Assembly (NCBI GenBank): GCA_038131695.1
Contig: JAYPQA010000015.1
Location: 1-49,688 of the forward strand
DNA length: 49,688 nucleotides
Direction: 5' to 3'
Source of the DNA: JADHLK01 sp038131695
Lineage (GTDB): Bacteria > Pseudomonadota > Alphaproteobacteria > Puniceispirillales > Puniceispirillaceae
A model generated the notes under the pieces. That model worked only from the letters and a program-made list of their open reading frames with translations, made no database searches and was not told the origin of the DNA. Position numbers and translations under genes: made by a program. How positions within the stretch are numbered: the stretch's first letter is position 1; each line of letters starts with the position of its first letter. This document shows, in pieces, positions 45,266 through 49,688 of this stretch.

Positions 45266-45520
45266 ATGACAGACCAGCTGGTATCGCCTTGTATCAGCAT
45301 CTGTGAGATAGACCCGCAGAGCGGCACGTGCCGCGGATGCTGGCGACGGCGCGAGGAAATTGCCAGCTGGCCTTTTATGACGGCACAGGAACAGCGCCTT
45401 TTGCTGGATGAATTGCGCGCCCGCCGTGCCGCCCGGACCGGCCAGCCACTGCGGGCCAGACGGCTCGGTGCAGCGCGCGCAAGAGCAGAGCGCAAACCGG
45501 CTATGGGGGGCGAGCTATGA
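45266..45520 (+). CDS. DUF1289 protein
   Basis: 84 residues. The four cysteines of DUF1289 are in SPCISICEIDPQSGTCRGC, followed by WRRREEIASWPFMTAQEQR, the standard family sequence; these proteins are thought to bind a metal or Fe-S centre. The C-terminus is Arg-rich. The stop overlaps the next ATG (ATGA), so it is cotranscribed with the methyltransferase. Confidence 0.9.
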   Translation: MTDQLVSPCISICEIDPQSGTCRGCWRRREEIASWPFMTAQEQRLLLDELRARRAARTGQPLRARRLGAARARAERKPAMGGEL

Positions 45521-46518
45521 CACAGCCATTGATTGACCGGATTTTGGCCGAAAAGGGCTATATCCTGACCGATGGGGCGACCGGCACCAATATGTTCAGC
45601 GATGGGCTGGAGCCGGGCGCGGCCCCGGAGCTGTGGAATATTGAACAGCCTGAAAAGGTGCGCGCCCTGCATGACAGTTTTATTGAGGCGGGCAGCGATC
45701 TGATCCTGACCAATTCCTTTGGCGGCACGGCCTTTCGCCTGCAGCTGCATGAGGCGGAGAAGCGGGTGGTTGAGCTGAACAAGGCGGCAGCGATGCTGGC
45801 CAGAGCGGCAGCTGATGCGGCCGGCCGGCCCGTTATCGTGGCGGGGTCTGTTGGCCCGACCGGGGAATTGATGGAACCGCTGGGTACGCTGACCCCGGCG
45901 ACGGCTGAGGCGGCCTTTGCAGAACAGGCACAGGCGCTGGCAGATGGCGGGGCAGACATGATCTGGATTGAGACCATGTCATCCCTGGAGGAAACGGAGG
46001 CAGCCATCCGGGCTGCAAAAAAGACCGGCCTGCCGGTGAGCGCAACCCTGACCTTTGATACGAATGGCCGTTCGATGATGGGGGTCCAGCCGGCCGATTT
46101 TGCCCGCTTTGCCGAACAGATGGGGCTGGCCGCCTTTGGTGCAAATTGCGGTATCGGGCCGGCCGAACTGATGGATTCGGTGCAGAAATTTGGCCCGGTG
46201 GCAGAGGGTTTGCATATTGTTGCCAAGGGGAATTGCGGTATTCCGCAATATGTTGACGGGGCCATTCACTATCATGGCTCGCCGGAGCTGATGGCCCGCT
46301 ATGCCGTTCATGCCCGCAATGCCGGAGCCCGGTTTATCGGCGGCTGTTGCGGGACTTCTGTTGATCATGTTTCGGCGATGGCCGCGGCGCTGTCCGGCAC
46401 CCCGAAAACCGAACTGGATGCCGGCCAGCTGGCGGCGGATCTGGGCAAGCCCTGGGCAGAAATGAAAGAGGGGGAGCGTCCGCAACGCAGCCGCCGCGCG
46501 CGCCGCCGCCGCGACTAG
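45517..46518 (+). CDS. bmt: Homocysteine S-methyltransferase, betaine-homocysteine type
   Basis: A zinc-dependent methyltransferase with a single TIM barrel (333 residues): LTDGATGTNMF, LTNSFGGTAFRL, VAGSVGPTGELMEPLGTL, FGANCGIGPAELM, and the zinc ligands FIGGCCGTSVDHV. This matches the alphaproteobacterial Bmt family, which uses betaine; the protein also resembles the N-terminal domain of MetH, but no other MetH domains follow. The end is Arg-rich (RSRRARRRRD). Confidence 0.88.
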   Translation: MTQPLIDRILAEKGYILTDGATGTNMFSDGLEPGAAPELWNIEQPEKVRALHDSFIEAGSDLILTNSFGGTAFRLQLHEAEKRVVELNKAAAMLARAAADAAGRPVIVAGSVGPTGELMEPLGTLTPATAEAAFAEQAQALADGGADMIWIETMSSLEETEAAIRAAKKTGLPVSATLTFDTNGRSMMGVQPADFARFAEQMGLAAFGANCGIGPAELMDSVQKFGPVAEGLHIVAKGNCGIPQYVDGAIHYHGSPELMARYAVHARNAGARFIGGCCGTSVDHVSAMAAALSGTPKTELDAGQLAADLGKPWAEMKEGERPQRSRRARRRRD

Positions 46519-46611
46519 ACCGGCAAAAACCTTGCCAAACAGGGCTTTTGGTGCATACTGCACGCGATTTTGGCCAGCGCGGCAACCAGCCCTGCAAAAT
46601 GGAGTTTTTTC

Positions 46612-47614
46612 ATGCATATCTATCGCAGTCATCATTGCGGAGAATTGAGTCTGGCAGATGCCGGCAGTCAGGTGCGGCTGTCCGGCTGGGTGCATCGCAA
46701 GCGCGATCATGGCTCTCTGGTGTTTGTTGATTTGCGCGACCATCACGGTCTGACGCAATGCGTGATTGATACTTCTGATGCCTGTTTTGCGGCGGTTGAG
46801 GCGGTGCGCAATGAGTCCGTCGTCACCATCACCGGCCTGGTCAAGGAACGCTCTGCTGAGACGGTTAATCCCAATCTGGCCACCGGCGCGATAGAGGTGA
46901 CCATCGCCGAATTTTCGGTTCAGTCCGCCGCAGACACGCTCCCGCTGCAAGTCAATTCAGAGGAGGATTCAGGCGAGGAAACCAGGCTGCGCTACCGCTA
47001 TCTGGATCTGCGCCGGGCCCGCCCGCACGCCAATATCCTGTTGCGCGCCCAGATTATCCAATCCTTGCGCCAGCGCATGGTAGAGCAAGGCTTTACCGAG
47101 TTTCAAACACCTATCCTGACAGCGTCCTCACCCGAAGGGGCGCGCGATTTTCTGGTTCCGGCGCGCCTGCATCCGGGCAAATTCTATGCGCTGCCGCAAG
47201 CCCCGCAGCAATTCAAGCAGCTGATCATGGTCTCCGGTTTTGATCGCTATTTCCAGATCGCCCCCTGTTTTCGCGATGAGGACAGCCGGGCTGACCGCAG
47301 CCCGGGCGAATTCTACCAGCTTGATCTGGAGATGAGCTTTGTTGAGCAACAGGATGTGTTTGATGCTGTTGAACCGGTTATTCGCGGGGTCTTTGAGGAA
47401 TTTTCAGATAAGCAGGTCGATGCCGAATTTGTGCATATTCCCTATGCCGAATCGATGCTGAAATATGGCAATGACAAGCCGGATTTGCGCATTGGCCTTG
47501 AAATCTCGGATGTGACCGATATTTTCCGCGGCTCCGGCTTTTCCATTTTTGCAAAGAATATTGAAAAAGGGGCTGTGGTGCGCGCTGTCCCCGGCCCGGG
47601 CTGTGGCAGTTTAT
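46612..47614 (+). CDS. aspS: Aspartyl-tRNA synthetase, 3'-truncated at the contig junction
   Basis: It charges tRNA-Asp (or Asp/Asn). Residues 1-105 are the OB anticodon domain (RLSGWVHRKRDHGSLVFVDL, RDHHGLTQCVID). The class II catalytic core follows: RYRYLDLRR, FQTPILTASSPEGARDFLVP, ALPQAPQQFKQLIMV, and motif 2 around FRDED. The protein ends abruptly after VVRAVPGPGCGS where homologues go on for ~250 residues, and the sequence turns AT-rich within a few bases. An essential gene cut mid-domain points to a misjoin. Confidence 0.95.
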
Positions 47615-47648
47615 AAGCAAGATTAGAGAGTCTTCAAGTGTGGAATTT

Positions 47649-48285
47649 CTATTTTTCTATTTTTTTATATTTTATAAGAGAATTATTTACAAATGTCACC
47701 TCAAAAACATTAGGTACTTGGATAGAATTTATTTCCAAATATCACAACAATTATTTGGATGAATATGTACCAAAGTGAAATATTTATTTAATTTGCGAAT
47801 AATTTTAAAAACTCCTATTAAATATTCTTTTTATTCTGAAAAATCATGAAACTCAATGACACATGGTTCAAATCTATTTAAGTTTTTCTTTAATATTAGA
47901 TAAAATTTCGTACCTGAAACCTTTGATATCCATTTGTAAAATAAGTTTTTATTTTCCAAAGATTTCAGAAGATAGTCTAAAGAATTTATTTTACTTTATT
48001 TGATAAATTTTTTTTTATAAATTTAAATTCATTTAATTTTTCAATTTTTTTCTTTCTAAAGATTTTTCTAAAGTTCCATCGATCAAAATCGAGTCGATAT
48101 TCCACTCTTTTTTAATTTTCTTTCAAATTCAAAGCTTGCTGCACTCCAGGTGATATACAAAAATCGATATTATTTAAATTATTTGGTAAGAGCATCTCCG
48201 CTCCATTCTTTGGCCCAATTCTTTCTAAAAGTTAAGTCTGTTTTTTATAAATTTTTAATAACTGAGCTGATTTATAAGTTTGCAT
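47649..48285 (-). pseudogene. FkbM-family methyltransferase remnant (multiple frameshifts and stops)
   Basis: The minus strand from ATG 48285 gives MQTYKSAQLLKIYKK, a stop, then LLERIGPKNG (family R-I-G-x-K-N-D-G), then NIDFCISPGVQQALNFERKL, LIDGTLEKS, QMDIKGFRYEILSNIKEKL (normally M-D-I-E-G-x-E) and finally VPNVFEVTFVNNSLIKY before TAG. These are the landmarks of FkbM-like sugar methyltransferases in their correct order. At least five breaks separate them, so it is either decayed or poorly sequenced. Confidence 0.6.
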
Positions 48286-48473
48286 TTTTATATCTTATTA
48301 AGGAAATTATTTAAAAATGAATTTCGTATGATGTATCAGAAAATCTTTCAATTGATAAAATAAATCCCTCTTTCTCTTTTAATACATTAATAAATTTAGA
48401 AAATAATTCATAATAGAATTATAATAAATAATTCTAATTAATTTAAAACTTTAAATTTAAATTTTATTAAGTG

Positions 48474-48818
48474 CTAACCTACTTTAGAAATATTGCTAGT
48501 TAGCTGCAAAGATTTATTAAATTTTAATTTTTGATCCGCGTTTAGTTCAGAATATAATTTTACAAGAAAATTATAATTTACATTCATATGACCTTCTTGA
48601 GATTTTTCTAAATTTATTAAATATTCTGAAAAATCTTCAAAAAAATAATTAATTGGAACTTTTAAATAATTAGACAATTGCAATAATCTAATTGAACTAA
48701 CTCCGTTAGTGCCTTTTTCATATTTTTGAATTTGTTGAAATGTTACGTTGATTGCTTTTGCGACTTTAGTTTGAGTTAATCCTAAAGCTAGTCTTCTTAG
48801 TTTAAGTTTATTACCCAA
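48474..48818 (-). CDS. XRE-family transcriptional regulator
   Basis: 114 residues with an N-terminal helix-turn-helix: KLRRLALGLTQTKVAKAINV, TFQQIQKYEKGTNGVSSIRL, then LQLSNYLKVPINYFFEDF. The F-Q-Q-I-Q-K-Y-E-K-G-x-N motif is typical of alphaproteobacterial SinR/XRE regulators. The start is a TTG and the frame continues upstream (LNGDNFNKHLG), so the true start may be earlier. It lies downstream of the ABC ATPase on the same strand. Target unknown. Confidence 0.85.
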   Translation of the reverse strand: MGNKLKLRRLALGLTQTKVAKAINVTFQQIQKYEKGTNGVSSIRLLQLSNYLKVPINYFFEDFSEYLINLEKSQEGHMNVNYNFLVKLYSELNADQKLKFNKSLQLTSNISKVG

Positions 48819-48962
48819 GTGCTTATTAAAATTATCTCCATTAAGACTTCTTAATTTGTTAAGTTCTTATTCAACTACTTTCACAATAAACTTCAACTTT
48901 AAAATTCTTTTTCAAAAAAAGAGAGGATTCAAAAAACCGTCAAGTATTTTTAAATTAAATAA

Positions 48963-49688
48963 TTAATAAATAGGTTGAAATATAGAATTTGCCATGAAAC
49001 AATTTCGTTCTGTCACTTTAGGATTGGCAAAAACTTCGGTATCAGCTTTTCTACGATCATTCCTTCGTCCATAAAGATCATTTATCAGCTACTTCTTTTG
49101 CAATCCCATCTCATGAGTTACAACGATCATAGTCATACCTTTGTTTTGCTAAATTACCATTACATCAAGCACTTCTTGATCATCCTCAGGATCTAATGCT
49201 GATGTAGGCTCATCAAAAAGCATTATCTTAGGCTTCATGCATGTGCTTCATATTATGACCCTTTGTTGCTGACCACCCGATAGTTGACCAGGATATTTTT
49301 GTGCTTGGTCTAAAATTTGTACTTTTTCAAGATGTTCTAAAGCCAATTCTTCTGCCTCTTTTTTTGGTAATTTTTTTACCCAAATAGGAGCTAATGTACA
49401 ATTATCTAGAATAGATAAATGTGGAAATAAGTTAAATTGTTGAAATACCATTCCAACTTCGGCTCTAATTTGCTCAATATTTTTAGTATCTTCAGTTAAT
49501 GTTGTACCATCAACAATAATATCGCCTTCTTGATGTTCCTCTAATCTATTAATACATCTAATTAATGTAGATTTACCAGATCCTGAGGGACCACAGACAA
49601 TCATCTTTTCTTTAGCTTTAATCAAGATTAATATCTTTTAAAACTTGAAACTCACCAAGCAATACGTAACTGAACGAAGCAACAACAA
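48963..49688 (-). CDS. Amino-acid ABC transporter ATP-binding protein (frameshifted, 5' end cut by window)
   Basis: Polar amino-acid uptake ATPase of the GlnQ/AapP/BztD group. Upstream EFQVLKDINL, then Walker A GPSGSGKST, FQQFNLFPHLSILDNC (Q-loop), and signature QLSGGQQQR are in frame. Walker B LFDEPTSALDP and the H-loop VTHEMG follow after shifts, then FMDEGMIVEKADTEVFANPK, ending at TAA 48963. Breaks near 49,240, 49,150, 49,080 and 49,625 are expected at a thinly covered contig end. Permease and binding-protein genes would lie beyond the window. Confidence 0.82.

Larger units (their letters stand above)
47612..49688. other. AT-rich segment of different origin
   Basis: From about 47,612 base composition changes abruptly from roughly 60% or more GC to strongly AT-rich, with long A/T runs and different codon use to the end of the window. 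It holds an FkbM remnant, an XRE regulator and an ABC ATPase, gene types and style like AT-rich marine alphaproteobacteria such as SAR11. 48,286-48,473 and 48,819-48,962 show no gene. Most likely a chimeric join; transfer is less likely because aspS is destroyed. Confidence 0.85.

Noticed and set aside
47612..49688. Horizontally acquired AT-rich island in the GC-rich genome
   Set aside because: No integrase, no repeats at the junction, and the join destroys aspS; a chimeric assembly is simpler.

Overview
The window reads as one contig from a GC-rich alphaproteobacterium, positions 1 to about 47,610, joined to an unrelated AT-rich tail, about 47,612 to 49,688. The alphaproteobacterial assignment rests on gene content and order: atpDC convergent with rppH-ctpA; gpmI-rlmH-rsfS-nadD-proA-proB-obgE-rpmA-rplU; chorismate mutase-hisC-tyrC; etfBA-cobO-folD-YggT; recX-permease-dcd-argD-argF-hslO. 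A marine Rhodospirillales/Puniceispirillales-type lineage is a guess from style and from the SAR11-like tail; no rRNA is present to settle it.

Layout. 1-7 kb: atpD/atpC ends (+), then a minus-strand run rppH, ctpA, gpmI, rlmH, rsfS, nadD, proA, all frameshifted. 7-10.3 kb: proB, obgE, rpmA, rplU behind a clear sigma70-type promoter. 10.4-14.8 kb: DM13 protein, FAD oxidoreductase, HAD hydrolase, pteridine-reductase-like SDR with folB, phaR. 15-18.5 kb: plus-strand aromatic/histidine cluster (methyltransferase, chorismate mutase, hisC, prephenate dehydrogenase). 18.5-27.3 kb: YdcF, zinc-ribbon protein, argH-lptM-lysA, TlpA-like thioredoxin, etfBA, cobalamin adenosyltransferase, folD, YggT. 27.6-32 kb: an accessory island with a subtilase lipoprotein, a SLAM-like outer-membrane translocator (type XI secretion) and an atypical LuxR regulator. 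32-42.6 kb: acs, recX, ABC permease, dcd, argD, argF, hslO, a lipoprotein, trkH. 42.6-47.6 kb: folE, tRNA-Gly(CCC), a TbpB-like surface lipoprotein, a DJ-1-like protein, DUF1289, a homocysteine methyltransferase, and aspS cut off mid-gene. Tail: broken FkbM methyltransferase, XRE regulator, amino-acid ABC ATPase.

The genes are tightly packed, with many TGATG/ATGA stop-start overlaps and two convergent pairs whose stops overlap within a single CTAG. They cover proline, arginine, lysine, aromatic, histidine and folate synthesis and one-carbon metabolism.

The most interesting content is the 27.6-31.2 kb island. A lipobox-Gly-rich subtilase lies directly upstream of a SLAM-like protein, and a second Gly-rich lipoprotein with a TbpB-like C-terminus lies 12 kb away. 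Also notable: EnvC (usual place gpmI/ctpA) and FtsEX (usual place next to YdcF/zinc-ribbon) are both missing from loci where relatives commonly carry them.

Quality limits. Frameshifts are dense at both contig ends and sparse in the middle, and they hit essential genes, so most are probably sequence errors. Coordinates of broken genes, especially below 7 kb and above 47.6 kb, are approximate.
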